Assembly: GCA_017478725.1 (NCBI GenBank) | Contig: JAFVDD010000004.1 | Coordinates: 1 to 64,000 of the forward strand | Length of the DNA stretch: 64,000 nt | DNA from: Paludibacteraceae bacterium | GTDB lineage: Bacteria; Bacteroidota; Bacteroidia; Bacteroidales; Paludibacteraceae | Reading direction: 5' to 3' | In this document: positions 1-9,093 of the stretch, in pieces | Position numbering within the stretch: position 1 is the stretch's first letter | Layout of the letters: each line of letters starts with the position of its first letter | Made by a program: the position numbers and the translations under genes | The notes under the pieces: generated by a model | Seen by the model: the letters and a program-made list of their open reading frames with translations, nothing else | Told to the model about the DNA's origin: nothing | Database searches by the model: none

Positions 1-39
1 GAATTTAACTTGTGCCATTTTGTTATTCCGATTTGGCTA

Positions 40-70
40 CAAAGTTACAAAAAATATCCGTTGACTCCAA
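40..70 (-). promoter_or_regulatory. Bacteroidetes-type promoter for a gene left of the window
   Basis: On the minus strand a TAACTTTG box (40-47) is followed by TAGCC, and a TTGG-like -33 box lies at 67-70, about 19 bp away. The AT-rich spacer matches the other promoters of this window. It points leftwards, so its gene starts outside the window. Confidence 0.55.
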
Positions 71-142
71 GTTTTCTCGTAACTGACTAATTTACAATGA
101 TTTCAAAGAACACTATTTGATTTTAATGGGACAGCAATGATA

Positions 143-173
143 TTTGCTATAAAAATAGTAATTTTGCAGCGAA
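143..173 (+). promoter_or_regulatory. Putative promoter of the AraC-family gene
   Basis: A TAATTTTG -7 box lies at 159-166 followed by CAG. A TTTG is at 143-146, which is closer than the 19-20 bp seen elsewhere in the window, so the -33 box is weak or absent, as expected for an activator-dependent promoter. Transcription would begin near 173, about 37 nt before the start codon. Confidence 0.45.
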
Positions 174-209
174 TTCTACAAACCACTTACTCTATTACTC
201 TTAACAGTT

Positions 210-1076
210 ATGACGCTATCTACTCCAACCATCTTGTTGTCGAATGATTTGCAAGGTATCCATGAGTACGCCAAAACTCGCACAAAAAACACAATGACAG
301 TGCTCTTTTGTATCCAGGGAGCCATTGACGTTGAAGTTAATCACCACATGATTCACGTTGGTGCAAACGATTTGTATGTGCGTTTGCCATCACTTGAAGT
401 GGAATTCGGCACGTACACCAATTCGCGTGATTTCCTGTTCTACCAACTGACCATTCATGAGTCCTTGTTCGAGCAGATGATGCTCCATCATTTCCACAGC
501 GAGCCCCGATGGTGGGAGAAACAGGAATTTCTAAGAAATAACCCTGTAATCCACCTGAGTGAGTCAGGCGTGAGATTGTGCTACTCTTACTTTGAGATCT
601 TATCCATCCAACTCAATGCCATGCAATCCAATTACCGTCGCGAGATAGAGCAGTCGATTTGTATTGCAGCCTCAATGGAAATACTCAACTATCTGGATCA
701 AGTGATGATAATATCCTCCGAAGGAGAGCATTTGTCGATCACTCAAAGCGATTATATTTTCCATGAATTCATGCGTCTGATGCAATTGAATTCCAACCAG
801 CGCGAGGTACAATGGTTTGCCGCGCAACTCAATATTACTCCCAAGTATCTCTCCGAGGTTTCCAAAGCTCGTTCCGGCAAATCCGCCAGCGAATGGATAG
901 CATTTATAACCATCTCGGAAATCAAGAAGCAACTACGCCATACTACGCTTCCAGTCAATGAAATTGCCAGAAAGATGCAGTTCCCCAATGCCTCGTTCTT
1001 CTGCCAATACACCAAGAAACACACCGGTTTGACTCCGAATCAAATCCGCAAGCAGAGATATGACCAACAGGATTAG
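210..1076 (+). CDS. AraC-family transcriptional regulator
   Basis: A 288-residue protein with the layout of AraC/XylS regulators: an N-terminal sensing region of about 170 residues and a C-terminal double helix-turn-helix (about 190-285). The segment WFAAQLNITPKYLSEV fits the first HTH and the ending FPNASFFCQYTKKHTGLTPNQ fits the second HTH and the family signature. It should be a cytoplasmic DNA-binding activator or repressor; the ligand and targets cannot be read. It stands alone on the plus strand and converges on glyA with only 2 bp between the stop codons, so any terminator would lie inside glyA. Confidence 0.88.
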   Translation: MTLSTPTILLSNDLQGIHEYAKTRTKNTMTVLFCIQGAIDVEVNHHMIHVGANDLYVRLPSLEVEFGTYTNSRDFLFYQLTIHESLFEQMMLHHFHSEPRWWEKQEFLRNNPVIHLSESGVRLCYSYFEILSIQLNAMQSNYRREIEQSICIAASMEILNYLDQVMIISSEGEHLSITQSDYIFHEFMRLMQLNSNQREVQWFAAQLNITPKYLSEVSKARSGKSASEWIAFITISEIKKQLRHTTLPVNEIARKMQFPNASFFCQYTKKHTGLTPNQIRKQRYDQQD

Positions 1077-1078
1077 TC

Positions 1079-2383
1079 CTACCACGCAAAGAGCGGGTAG
1101 CGATTCATCTCACGATTGACTTCCTCGCGTACTGCAGTAATAACCTTCTCAGCGCTATGAATATCTGAATTCTTAGCGTTGACCTCTGTCAGTACCCTGT
1201 CAATCAGTTCGACAATCCATCCCATTTTGTCTTCCTTCAGTCCGCGTGTGGTGATAGCCGGCGTACCGAACCGCATACCAGATGTCTGGAAAGCGGAACG
1301 TGTGTCAAAGGGCACCATGTTTTTGTTGGTAGTAATATCTGCCGCTACGAGCGCTTGCTCTGCTACTTTGCCAGTCAGTTCCGGGAATTTTGTACGGAGA
1401 TCGATAAGCATAGAGTGGTTGTCCGTTCCGCCCGAAATCACTTTGTAGCCTTTGTCCATAAAAGCCTGCGCCATCACAGCCGCGTTCGCCTTCACCTGCT
1501 TCTGATACGCTTTGAAATCCTCTGTAAGCGCTTCACCAAAAGCAACAGCTTTAGCGGCTATCACATGCTCCAGCGGTCCACCTTGTGTGCCTGGGAAGAC
1601 TGCGGAATTGAGCAAGGCGCTCATTTTCTTGATTTCTCCTTTAGGCGTCGTCTTGCCCCATGGGTTGTCAAAATCTTTTCCAAGCAGAATAACACCGCCT
1701 CTCGGTCCTCGCAATGTCTTATGGGTTGTTGATGTCACGATGTGAGCATATTTGAGCGGATTCTCCAATAATCCTGCAGCGATTAATCCGGCAGGGTGAG
1801 CCATATCCACCATGAAGATAGCACCGATTTCATCCGCAACGCGACGGATCCGTGCGTAGTCCCAGTCGCGGCTGTAAGCAGAGGCACCTGCAATAATCAG
1901 TTTCGGGCGGTGAGTACGTGCCATCAATTCGAGATTGTCGTAGTCAACCAGACCTGTTTCTTCGTTCAGGTTATAGGCGATAGCATTGAATACCAGTCCG
2001 CTGAAATTGACAGCCGATCCATGGCTGAGGTGTCCTCCGTGGCTTAGGTTGAGTCCCATGAACGTGTCACCGGGTTTCAAACATGCCATGAAGACGGCCA
2101 TATTGGCCTGCGCACCAGAGTGTGGCTGTACATTGACATATTCGGCGTTGTAGAGCTTTTTGAGTCTGTCACGGGCAATGTTTTCCGCAATATCCACTAC
2201 CTCGCATCCTCCATAATAACGATGACCGGGATAACCTTCCGCGTATTTGTTGGTGAGCACACTACCCATGGCTTCGAGAACCTGGTCGCTCACATAATTC
2301 TCGCTGGCGATTAACTCAATTCCTTTGGTTTGACGCTCCCGCTCCATGCGAATGACGTCGAAAATCTCAGTGTCTCTGTTCAT
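1079..2383 (-). CDS. glyA: Serine hydroxymethyltransferase
   Basis: A 434-residue PLP enzyme that converts serine and tetrahydrofolate to glycine and 5,10-methylene-tetrahydrofolate. The length fits the family. Diagnostic segments are [16 protein letters not shown] near the N-terminus, [15 protein letters not shown], and [13 protein letters not shown], whose Lys (about residue 222) holds the PLP. The GTPAITTRG motif is present near the C-terminus. The start codon lies about 21 nt downstream of the predicted transcription start of the promoter at 2411-2441. It forms a single-gene unit. Together with gcvT in this window it serves one-carbon metabolism, although the two are not linked. Confidence 0.97.
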   Translation of the reverse strand: MNRDTEIFDVIRMERERQTKGIELIASENYVSDQVLEAMGSVLTNKYAEGYPGHRYYGGCEVVDIAENIARDRLKKLYNAEYVNVQPHSGAQANMAVFMACLKPGDTFMGLNLSHGGHLSHGSAVNFSGLVFNAIAYNLNEETGLVDYDNLELMARTHRPKLIIAGASAYSRDWDYARIRRVADEIGAIFMVDMAHPAGLIAAGLLENPLKYAHIVTSTTHKTLRGPRGGVILLGKDFDNPWGKTTPKGEIKKMSALLNSAVFPGTQGGPLEHVIAAKAVAFGEALTEDFKAYQKQVKANAAVMAQAFMDKGYKVISGGTDNHSMLIDLRTKFPELTGKVAEQALVAADITTNKNMVPFDTRSAFQTSGMRFGTPAITTRGLKEDKMGWIVELIDRVLTEVNAKNSDIHSAEKVITAVREEVNREMNRYPLFAW

Positions 2384-2410
2384 GACGTTATACTATTTGA
2401 AATTATGGCG

Positions 2411-2441
2411 CAAAGGTACTAAAAAAAAATGATATACACAA
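2411..2441 (-). promoter_or_regulatory. Promoter of glyA
   Basis: The minus strand shows TTG(TGTATATC) at 2441-2431, a T-rich spacer of 20 bp and a TACCTTTG -7 box (2418-2411) followed by CGCC. This is the recurring promoter pattern of the window. The transcription start should be near 2404. Confidence 0.75.
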
Positions 2442-2473
2442 GCGTGTAGTCATTTTTCTTACGAAGAATATGA

Positions 2474-3727
2474 TTATTGGTCAATTTTGTGCGGTCGCAT
2501 AAATCCCGCCATCTGTTCGGAAACTGCGTCACCCTGGCCGGAGAAATGGAGCCGGTTGTTTCCATACTTGGTATTGATACGGTCGAAAGCCTGCATCAGT
2601 TTTTTTCTCCGCTCACTCTCTTCCGCATAATCAGTGGTGAACAAATCCAATTGCACTCCATCACTCTCCTGCAGGTTGGAGAGAATGACGCCGGCCTGCT
2701 TATACAGGTAGTTCGGGCGGAAGAGCCTGTCAATCAATAATTCGACTGCAGATGTGATTTGTATGGTGTCGTCTGTAGCTGTTCTGAGCCGTATGGTTTG
2801 CTCGTTGGTATATTGGGGAAGATCATCCCGATGGCGGTTGGTAGCCAGAAAAACAGTAACGGAAGAGCAAAGCGATTTCTGTGTCCTCAGCCGGCGACAG
2901 GCTGCTGCAGAGAAATTGCTGAGTTGTGCGCTCAACTCTTTCCGTGTGCCGATCATTGCAGCAAAAGTGCGGCTGTACATGATAGATTGCTGGCGGGCCG
3001 ATTTGCCGGTCAATTCCAACGCCGGAATGCCATTCAGTTCGTTCCACGTGCGAAGTCCCCGGACACCGAATAATTTCCTGACAGCCTGCTCCTGCAACAG
3101 GGTGAAATCCCAAGCTGTTTGTATCTGTAGTTTTTGCAAGGGTTTCACGCTGCGTCTTCCTAATCCCCATACATCTTTAACCGGCAAACTCTCCAAGGCT
3201 TTCCGGCGTTTGGAGGCAGGCATGATACAAATACCGCGATAACCGGGGTAGCGCTTCGCAAAATGCGTGGCGATTTTAGCCAAAGAGTATGTCATGCCTG
3301 CTCCGCACGAAACGGGAATATGCGTCTCCATCCAAATCAGATCCTTAACCTGTTTCAGAAAAGAGCGCAGCCTGACAGGGTCGTCGTCCGGCATAGTGCC
3401 GAAAAACTCATCTACGCTATATTGTACAAAATCCAAAACCAGTTCGCTGCCGCGTACGACATCCATTATATGCTTTGAGATCTCGTGGTAAAGATTATGG
3501 TGCACATCAATAACAGTGACTTGCCGGCTATGGATGATATCCATTACCTGAAACAGCGGATTGCCTCGTTTGAGTCCGAGAGCTTTAGCTTCCTGATTGA
3601 GCGCAAGAATAATACCGCCGTGGTTGTCATTATCGTTCGCCACGACCACCGGTTTGCCTTGCAAATCAGGACGAGATACCAACTCGCAACTGACAAAGAA
3701 ATTATTGCAATCAATATGGACAAACAT
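2474..3727 (-). CDS. umuC: Y-family DNA polymerase, UmuC type
   Basis: A 417-residue translesion DNA polymerase subunit. The N-terminus MFVHIDCNNFFVSCE carries the first catalytic Asp; YSVDEFF (about residues 104-110) carries the second Asp and Glu. A fingers/palm region, the segment VWGLGRRSVKPL typical of the HhH region, and a little-finger domain follow. The motif QLDLF near residue 365 is a classic beta-clamp binding peptide. No umuD lies next to it. It starts 2 bp after the tatC stop codon, so it is the last gene of the tat/redox run rather than an SOS unit of its own; no LexA-like box was seen. Confidence 0.9.
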   Translation of the reverse strand: MFVHIDCNNFFVSCELVSRPDLQGKPVVVANDNDNHGGIILALNQEAKALGLKRGNPLFQVMDIIHSRQVTVIDVHHNLYHEISKHIMDVVRGSELVLDFVQYSVDEFFGTMPDDDPVRLRSFLKQVKDLIWMETHIPVSCGAGMTYSLAKIATHFAKRYPGYRGICIMPASKRRKALESLPVKDVWGLGRRSVKPLQKLQIQTAWDFTLLQEQAVRKLFGVRGLRTWNELNGIPALELTGKSARQQSIMYSRTFAAMIGTRKELSAQLSNFSAAACRRLRTQKSLCSSVTVFLATNRHRDDLPQYTNEQTIRLRTATDDTIQITSAVELLIDRLFRPNYLYKQAGVILSNLQESDGVQLDLFTTDYAEESERRKKLMQAFDRINTKYGNNRLHFSGQGDAVSEQMAGFMRPHKIDQ

Positions 3728-3729
3728 AC

Positions 3730-4479
3730 CTATCTGATCATCCTGATACTTAGTTCGTAGAGCAGGTATAACGGAAGGGTGACGAGCATGAGCGTGAACG
3801 CATCGCCTGTAGGTGTAATGACGGCGGCGATAATCATGAGTGCCACCAAAGCATGTTTACGGTATTGTTTCAGCCACTCGGCTTCCAAGATTCCCGCCTT
3901 GCCAAGCGCCCATGCCACTATAGGCATCTCAAATAGCACACCCATGATAAGGGAGAGTATGAGCAGTGTGGATACATATGAATCCAAGGCGATCTGGTTG
4001 ACGACTTCCGGTTGTACCTGGTAGGAAGCCAGAAAACGGAAAGCGAAGGGGAATATGATGAGGTAATTGAGTGCCACGCCTGCTGCAAACAGCAGCGTGC
4101 CAAAGCCGATGATCCGTCTGGCGGCGCGTTTCTCGTTCGGATACAACGCCGGAGCGACAAATCCGTATAACTGCCAAAGCAAGAACGGGCAAGCGACAAT
4201 AAGTCCCGCCACTGCCGCCACCTCCATGTGGGTGGTGAACTGCGCGGCCAGCTGAGTGTTGATGAATTGAGAGTTGAAATTTGAAAGTTGAAAGTTGAAA
4301 GAAGGAAGCTGCTCTAGTAGCCGGTAGGTGATAAAGTCAGGACGAGACGGGGCGAAGATAATGGCAAAGAGCGGTTCGCGCAGGCAGAACATAGCCACCG
4401 CGCACACTAACCACGCTACTACGCAGCGAATCAACACACTGCGCAGTTCGTCCAAATGATCCCAAAAAGAATCAGCCAT
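3730..4479 (-). CDS. tatC: Twin-arginine translocase subunit TatC
   Basis: A 249-residue polytopic inner-membrane protein that recognises twin-arginine signal peptides. The N-terminal SFWDHLDELR matches the conserved cytoplasmic start of TatC; the segment CPFLLWQLYGFVAPALYPNEK is the family signature, and about six hydrophobic segments are present. The first periplasmic loop (about residues 58-76) is encoded by five tandem heptamers (4267-4301) and is rich in Phe, Asn, Ser and Gln; this looks like a repeat insertion into a tolerant loop. It forms an operon with tatA upstream (13 bp) and umuC downstream. Confidence 0.95.
   Translation of the reverse strand: MADSFWDHLDELRSVLIRCVVAWLVCAVAMFCLREPLFAIIFAPSRPDFITYRLLEQLPSFNFQLSNFNSQFINTQLAAQFTTHMEVAAVAGLIVACPFLLWQLYGFVAPALYPNEKRAARRIIGFGTLLFAAGVALNYLIIFPFAFRFLASYQVQPEVVNQIALDSYVSTLLILSLIMGVLFEMPIVAWALGKAGILEAEWLKQYRKHALVALMIIAAVITPTGDAFTLMLVTLPLYLLYELSIRMIR
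4267..4301. repeat. Five in-frame heptamers inside tatC
   Basis: On the plus strand the units read TTGAGAG, TTGAAAT, TTGAAAG, TTGAAAG, TTGAAAG (35 bp). On the coding strand the unit is CTTTCAA, the same word that makes the 35-bp array in the ABC ATPase gene at 31321-31355. Confidence 0.9.
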
Positions 4480-4498
4480 CAGCTATCAGCTATCAGTT
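4471..4498. repeat. Four heptamers across the tatA-tatC junction
   Basis: Units ATCAGCC, ATCAGCT, ATCAGCT, ATCAGTT run without gap. They contain the start codon of tatC (complement of 4477-4479) and the stop codon of tatA (complement of 4493-4495), so the whole intergenic gap is made of repeat. Confidence 0.9.
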
Positions 4499-4672
4499 TT
4501 CCGTTTTTGATTCGTTTTTCTCGTCTTCGTCGGAGTCGATTTCTTTCATGCCGTCCTTGAATGACTTGACGCCTTTGCCCAATCCCTTCATGAGTTCAGG
4601 AATTTTCTTGCCGCCGAAGAGCAGCAGAATAATCAGCGCGATAATAACGATTTCTGTAATACCAATGTGCAT
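4493..4672 (-). CDS. tatA: Sec-independent translocase subunit TatA/E
   Basis: A 59-residue protein. Residues 3-19 form one hydrophobic helix, followed by the FGGKKIPELMKGLGKG hinge and amphipathic helix that define TatA/E, then an acidic and lysine-rich tail. It is the pore-forming partner of TatC for folded proteins. It lies directly upstream of tatC and 12 bp downstream of a gene whose product has a twin-arginine signal, which is the likely reason for the linkage. No tatB is seen; many Bacteroidota use TatA and TatC only. Confidence 0.93.
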   Translation of the reverse strand: MHIGITEIVIIALIILLLFGGKKIPELMKGLGKGVKSFKDGMKEIDSDEDEKNESKTEN

Positions 4673-4684
4673 AATGATTATGAT

Positions 4685-6118
4685 TTATAGTGTTTGTTTT
4701 AGTTTTTCCACAAGACGGTTGATGCGCACCATCTCATGCGGAATGTCTATGTGTTGCGGGCAAAGCCGGATGCAGCGGTCGCACCCGATACAATGGTCAG
4801 CCTGCCGGATGCTTGGCACAGCGCGGTCATATCCTACAAGGAAAGCCCGACGATTGCGTTGGAATTCACTGCCCTTGTCAGCCGAGGAGATTGTTCCAGC
4901 CGCGACAGACTTGTTGTAATGCGCAAAAATAGCCGGAATGTTCAATCCGTACGGGCAGGGCATGCAATAATTGCAGGTAGTGCAAGGAATAGCTTTGAGT
5001 TCAAAGATGTCTTTGGCCAGCCCGAGTATCCATTCTTCCTCGTCCGACGTAAGCGGGACAAGGGGAGAGTATGTGCGGATATTCTCCCGGAGATGTTCCA
5101 TATATGACATCCCACTGAGGACTGAGAGCACTCCGCTTGGCGAACCGGCAAAACGGAAAGCCCATGCCGCAGGTGAGAAACGGCTGTCTTTTTCGCGCAT
5201 GCGGTGTGCGATAGCGTCCGGTTGGTTGGCCAAACGTCCTCCCAACAAAGGCTCCATGACCAGCACCGGAATGCCGCGTTTCTCCAACTCGGCATACAGG
5301 AGTTCCGCATTGGAGTTGCGCTTGTTGATCTCCTTGGCGTGGCGCCAGTCCAGATAATTGAGCTGGATAAGCGCACAATCCCAATGGTAGCGTCCTACGT
5401 CATGCAAGGCGAGAATAGCATTCAGATCCTCGGGGCTGCCATGAAACGAGAAACCGAGATTGCGGATACGTCCTTGGGCTTTTTGCCCGACAAGCCAATC
5501 AAGCAATCCGTTCTCGATATACCGTTTATGAAAAGTCTCCATGACACTCATTCCGCCGCTTCTCATTCCCAAACCATGCATCAGCAGGTAGTCCACGTAA
5601 TCGGTCTGCAATTCTTGAAGCGAGTGTTCGAACATCGCCTTGGACTCGGCGAGAGACCATGTGTCGGACGAGAAATTGGAGAGCTTGGTGGAAATAAAAT
5701 AACTATTCCTCGGGTGGCGTGAAAGGGCTATTCCTGTAGATTGTTCGGACAAGCCCTGACAGTAAACCGGCGATGTGTCAAAGAGGTTAACGCCGTGCTC
5801 CAGCGCGTAGTCCACCATCTCATTGACAGCCTCCTGGTCAATAGGCGAGTCCTGATTGTCGCGTGCGGAGCCGCCTGCTTGTACAGGCAGACGCATCATC
5901 CCAAACCCCAAGAGTGACACTTTGTCACCAGTATTCGGGTTGGTGCGAAGGGTCATGCCATTTGCCGTTAGGTCATTTGCCATTTCTAATCTCCCTGCGG
6001 TCGAACGATCAGCTTCGCCGTATGGGTCATTGGGCTTTCCATTACGGCACGCACTCAGTATTACCGACGTGCCGGCTACGGCAGCTGCGCTATGTTTGAT
6101 AAAATCTCTTCTATCCAT
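4685..6118 (-). CDS. Tat-exported Fe-S aldo/keto reductase (lipoprotein)
   Basis: A 477-residue protein from the ATG at 6118. The start MDRRDFIKHSAAAVAG is a twin-arginine signal and is followed by a SAC lipobox-like site, so it is probably a lipid-anchored protein outside the inner membrane. Then comes an aldo/keto reductase barrel (LGFGMMRLP, about 65-370; FDTSPVYCQG and FHGS are typical) and a C-terminal segment with two cysteine clusters, CTTCNYCMPCP and CIGCDRCIRLCP, fit for two [4Fe-4S] centres. An upstream in-frame ATG at 6148 would add ten residues coded by heptamer repeats in front of the signal; I prefer 6118. It sits between the NapHG-like gene and tatA. Confidence 0.85.
   Translation of the reverse strand: MDRRDFIKHSAAAVAGTSVILSACRNGKPNDPYGEADRSTAGRLEMANDLTANGMTLRTNPNTGDKVSLLGFGMMRLPVQAGGSARDNQDSPIDQEAVNEMVDYALEHGVNLFDTSPVYCQGLSEQSTGIALSRHPRNSYFISTKLSNFSSDTWSLAESKAMFEHSLQELQTDYVDYLLMHGLGMRSGGMSVMETFHKRYIENGLLDWLVGQKAQGRIRNLGFSFHGSPEDLNAILALHDVGRYHWDCALIQLNYLDWRHAKEINKRNSNAELLYAELEKRGIPVLVMEPLLGGRLANQPDAIAHRMREKDSRFSPAAWAFRFAGSPSGVLSVLSGMSYMEHLRENIRTYSPLVPLTSDEEEWILGLAKDIFELKAIPCTTCNYCMPCPYGLNIPAIFAHYNKSVAAGTISSADKGSEFQRNRRAFLVGYDRAVPSIRQADHCIGCDRCIRLCPQHIDIPHEMVRINRLVEKLKQTL
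5959..5987. repeat. Heptamer repeat inside the aldo/keto reductase gene
   Basis: CATTTGC, CGTTAGGT (8), CATTTGC, CATTTCT. The 7-8-7-7 spacing is the same as in the array at 6124-6152. It encodes part of the linker between the lipobox and the barrel domain, a position where an insertion would be tolerated. Confidence 0.8.
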
Positions 6119-6123
6119 AAAGT

Positions 6124-6152
6124 CATTTACGATTTGGTCATTTACCATTTAC
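6124..6152. repeat. Heptamer repeat upstream of the aldo/keto reductase start
   Basis: CATTTAC, GATTTGGT (8), CATTTAC, CATTTAC. It fills the gap between the NapHG-like gene and the preferred start codon at 6118 and supplies the alternative upstream ATG at 6148. Confidence 0.8.
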
Positions 6153-6160
6153 CGTCTCGG

Positions 6161-7639
6161 TCAATTAAGATGGTGCATCTTGTTTCCCTCCACGTAGATA
6201 GCACTGAACGGGCGGGCAGGGCAGAGGTTCTCACATTTACCGCAGCCGACACATTTCTCTGAATCGACTACCGGAACTTCAACCAGCTTGCCGTTCACCT
6301 CTTTCTCAACCATCTGAATGGCCCATGCAGGGCAATGCCGCGCACATGCGCCGCAATGATCGCCGTTGGAGACAGGGATGCAGTTCTGCTCAATCCATAC
6401 GGCGTGACCAATATGGATGGCAGTTTTCTCCTCTTTGGTAATCGGGCGTATAGCGCCTGTGGGACAGACCTGACTGCAGCGCGTACACTCGGGGCGGCAG
6501 TAGCCTCGCTCGAACGACATCACCGGTTGCATCAGATGAAGCGGGTCGGCAGAGGGACGCAGCACATTGTTCGGGCACGCGCTGACACATAGCTGGCAGG
6601 CCGTGCAATGGCGGTTCAAGTTGTAGGCAGAGACAGATCCGGGAGGCGTAACGGGCGTCTCTCGGTGCGGTGCCTGTTTGTCCTCAATCACCGCCAGACC
6701 GCCATCCATTTTGATTCTCGTTTCCGCCATCACGGCAGCGCTTGTAGCCAAGACCGCGCCTGTCAGAAAGGCCCGTTTGTTAAGATCCGGTTCAGCGGGA
6801 TCTTGAGTTGATTTATGCAGATGCAGAACGGGCTTATAATGCAGCGCGTCGAATTTACACTTGTCCAAACAATCGCCGCAAGTGATGCAACGGGCGGCAT
6901 CCACTGTACCGGATTTGTAATCAATAGCAGCGGTCTTGCAGTTTTTCTCGCATAAGGAGCAGTTCTTGCATCGGGACTTATCCATCTGCACGCGCATCAG
7001 CGAGAAGCGGCTGAAGAATGAGAGTATCGTTCCGACAGGGCAGACGGTGTTGCAGTAAGTGCGGCCGTTGCGCCATGCCAGAAAACCAAGAATAATGAAT
7101 GTGAGCAGAGCTATCATGAACGTAGTAACACTACGCATCCACAACTGCACTTCGCTAAAGACATAACTATCGTACCGGCTCTCAAATGCAGCGAGCCCAT
7201 TGTTCAGTAAATCGTATAACGGCCGGAAGACCGAGTTGACGATGCGGCCGTAGGCGGAGTAGGGCGCCAAAAGAGTAGTAACGGGTGCAAAGCCGATGAT
7301 GAGGCAGAGGATAAACACTGCCAGTACAGAATAGCGCAGCCATTTCTTCTCCGGCGAATGGGAATAGCGGTTCTTCTTAGCTTTCTTACCTGCCCAGCCG
7401 AAGATATCCTGCATGATGCCGAGAGGACAGATGACAGAGCAATAAATGCGCCCGAAGAGAAGCGTCACGGCTATGAGAACCAGCAACATAGCGTAATCCA
7501 GCGCTAACAATGCAGGCAGAAACTGAATTTTCGCGACCCAGGCAATGTGCTGACTTATTCCCCAGCTGATGCCAAGGAACAGCATATTGATCAATACAAA
7601 GCAGACAGCAGCGAGCGTTATTCGGATTTTTCTTAACAT
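6161..7639 (-). CDS. NapH-NapG-like membrane polyferredoxin fusion
   Basis: About 492 residues from the ATG at 7639. The N-terminal half resembles NapH: several membrane helices and two cysteine motifs after helices, YCSVICPLG and YCNTVCPVG, then ferredoxin clusters CKNCSLCEKNC and CITCGDCLDKC. A hydrophobic stretch NKRAFLTGAVLATSAAV follows, like a degraded twin-arginine signal with KR for RR. The C-terminal half carries four clusters in NapG order: CTACQLCVSACP, CRPECTRCSQVCP, CGACARHCP and CVGCGKCENLCP. NapH and NapG pass quinol electrons to the periplasm, so this fusion should do the same. No nitrate reductase is in the window. An in-frame upstream ATG at 7672 would add residues coded by a GTACGAT repeat. 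Confidence 0.82.
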   Translation of the reverse strand: MLRKIRITLAAVCFVLINMLFLGISWGISQHIAWVAKIQFLPALLALDYAMLLVLIAVTLLFGRIYCSVICPLGIMQDIFGWAGKKAKKNRYSHSPEKKWLRYSVLAVFILCLIIGFAPVTTLLAPYSAYGRIVNSVFRPLYDLLNNGLAAFESRYDSYVFSEVQLWMRSVTTFMIALLTFIILGFLAWRNGRTYCNTVCPVGTILSFFSRFSLMRVQMDKSRCKNCSLCEKNCKTAAIDYKSGTVDAARCITCGDCLDKCKFDALHYKPVLHLHKSTQDPAEPDLNKRAFLTGAVLATSAAVMAETRIKMDGGLAVIEDKQAPHRETPVTPPGSVSAYNLNRHCTACQLCVSACPNNVLRPSADPLHLMQPVMSFERGYCRPECTRCSQVCPTGAIRPITKEEKTAIHIGHAVWIEQNCIPVSNGDHCGACARHCPAWAIQMVEKEVNGKLVEVPVVDSEKCVGCGKCENLCPARPFSAIYVEGNKMHHLN

Positions 7640-7661
7640 AAGAAGATGTACGATGTACGAT

Positions 7662-9050
7662 TTACAGGGCACGCAGGATAGCTACACATTCTTCAGCCGT
7701 TTGTGCCTCATTGAGCCGGCTGTCGATAGGGCATTGCCCCGATCGGTCGCGGTTGAGAATCTGCGGCACTTCCTCCTCTGCGTAAACAGGTATTCCCGCC
7801 TGCTCCAGCAGCAGGCGTGCAGGTGTGCAGATAAGGTTGGTATAGACGGCTTTGACACCTCCGCTGATTATGAGTGCAGCAGCGGCTTTTCCGATCATTT
7901 TGTCTGCCACCACGGCTCCTTTGAGGCGTTCGGGCTGATTTTCCAGTAAGTCAAGCAAATCGTTTACGCCGCGATTCTCATGCTGCGTAGTTAGTCCCTG
8001 ATTGCGCACCAGCAGGCTTAGACCGTTCGCATTGAGATGCGCCAGCATATCCTCACCGTCAATGCTGACGATTTTGTATGCACGGCTTCCCAAGCCTATT
8101 TGGGCTGCATGCTCAATCGTGTGTATGCCGTGACGCGAATTGATTCGCTCTATCAGTGCAGCTGCATCGTCCCCTTTCACGGACGGATAATTGAAAACCA
8201 AGTCCACACATGCCTGGTCCAACGCTACCGGATCCAGCGAGGCAAGAATACCGATGTCATTCATTTCCGGCGCAGCCGGATGGCTGTCGCAGTCGCAATC
8301 CACCGAGAGATTGTTCACCACGTTGATATAGAGAATCCGTTCACCGTGTCCGAAATAGTTGTGCACGGCTTGTGCAGCCGCCGCCATCGATTCGAGGAAA
8401 CCATCCTGGTTGCCGGTATGGAACCATGTTTTGACTACATCCTCGGTGATACCTGCCGAATGGATATACGCTTTGCCAGCCGCAGATGCTACGCCGATAC
8501 TCTGGTTCTTGAGCACTCCGCCAAATCCTCCCATCGCATGGCCTTTGAAATGGGCAAGGTTGATCATGAAATCGTAGTTCTTAAGATGCGTGCCCACACG
8601 GTCGTATTTAATCCACGTAGTATCCTCAACAGGGATGCTGAAATCGCCCTCTTCGTCCATGAGGTCAACGGGCGCTATATCCAGGAATCCGTGGTCACGG
8701 ATTGTTTGCCAGTGCGCCTCCGTGGTGTTGCGTTTTCCCCGATAAGCAGTGTTGCACTCTACAATCGTGCCGTTCACGTTGTTCACTAAAAGGCGGATCA
8801 GTTCGGGCTTGAGATAGTTGTGTCCGCCGGCTTCACCCGTGGAGATTTTCACCGCCACGCGTCCGGTAGCCGGTCTGCCGAGTGATTCGTAGATCCGAAC
8901 AAGGGCAGCAGGGGATATCTCCTGTGTCATGTAAACTATGGCGGTGTCGGATGAGATAACAGCTTGGCTGTCAGTCCGGCGGTTCGCTTGTCCGGCAGTG
9001 CAACTGACCAGCGCCATGAACGAGAAAAGAATCAAAGGTAGTTTTTTCAT
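7662..9050 (-). CDS. DUF362-DUF1893 fusion lipoprotein
   Basis: A 462-residue protein. The start has a lipoprotein signal with lipobox LVSC (Cys about residue 17). Residues about 35-325 match DUF362, with the conserved segment GHAMGGFGGVLKNQSIGVA and the later DPVALDQACVD. Residues about 325-460 match DUF1893: LLVRNQG, GAVVADKMIGKAAAALII, GGVKAVYTN and a NRD...CPID ending. Both families are uncharacterised, but DUF362 genes often occur beside ferredoxins. It lies directly upstream of the NapHG-like gene (22 bp) and should act on the outer face of a membrane. The fusion itself is unusual as far as I know. Confidence 0.82.
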   Translation of the reverse strand: MKKLPLILFSFMALVSCTAGQANRRTDSQAVISSDTAIVYMTQEISPAALVRIYESLGRPATGRVAVKISTGEAGGHNYLKPELIRLLVNNVNGTIVECNTAYRGKRNTTEAHWQTIRDHGFLDIAPVDLMDEEGDFSIPVEDTTWIKYDRVGTHLKNYDFMINLAHFKGHAMGGFGGVLKNQSIGVASAAGKAYIHSAGITEDVVKTWFHTGNQDGFLESMAAAAQAVHNYFGHGERILYINVVNNLSVDCDCDSHPAAPEMNDIGILASLDPVALDQACVDLVFNYPSVKGDDAAALIERINSRHGIHTIEHAAQIGLGSRAYKIVSIDGEDMLAHLNANGLSLLVRNQGLTTQHENRGVNDLLDLLENQPERLKGAVVADKMIGKAAAALIISGGVKAVYTNLICTPARLLLEQAGIPVYAEEEVPQILNRDRSGQCPIDSRLNEAQTAEECVAILRAL

Positions 9051-9093
9051 CAGTTATTATGTTGTGAAATTTAACTTTTTGTTGTTTTCGGGC

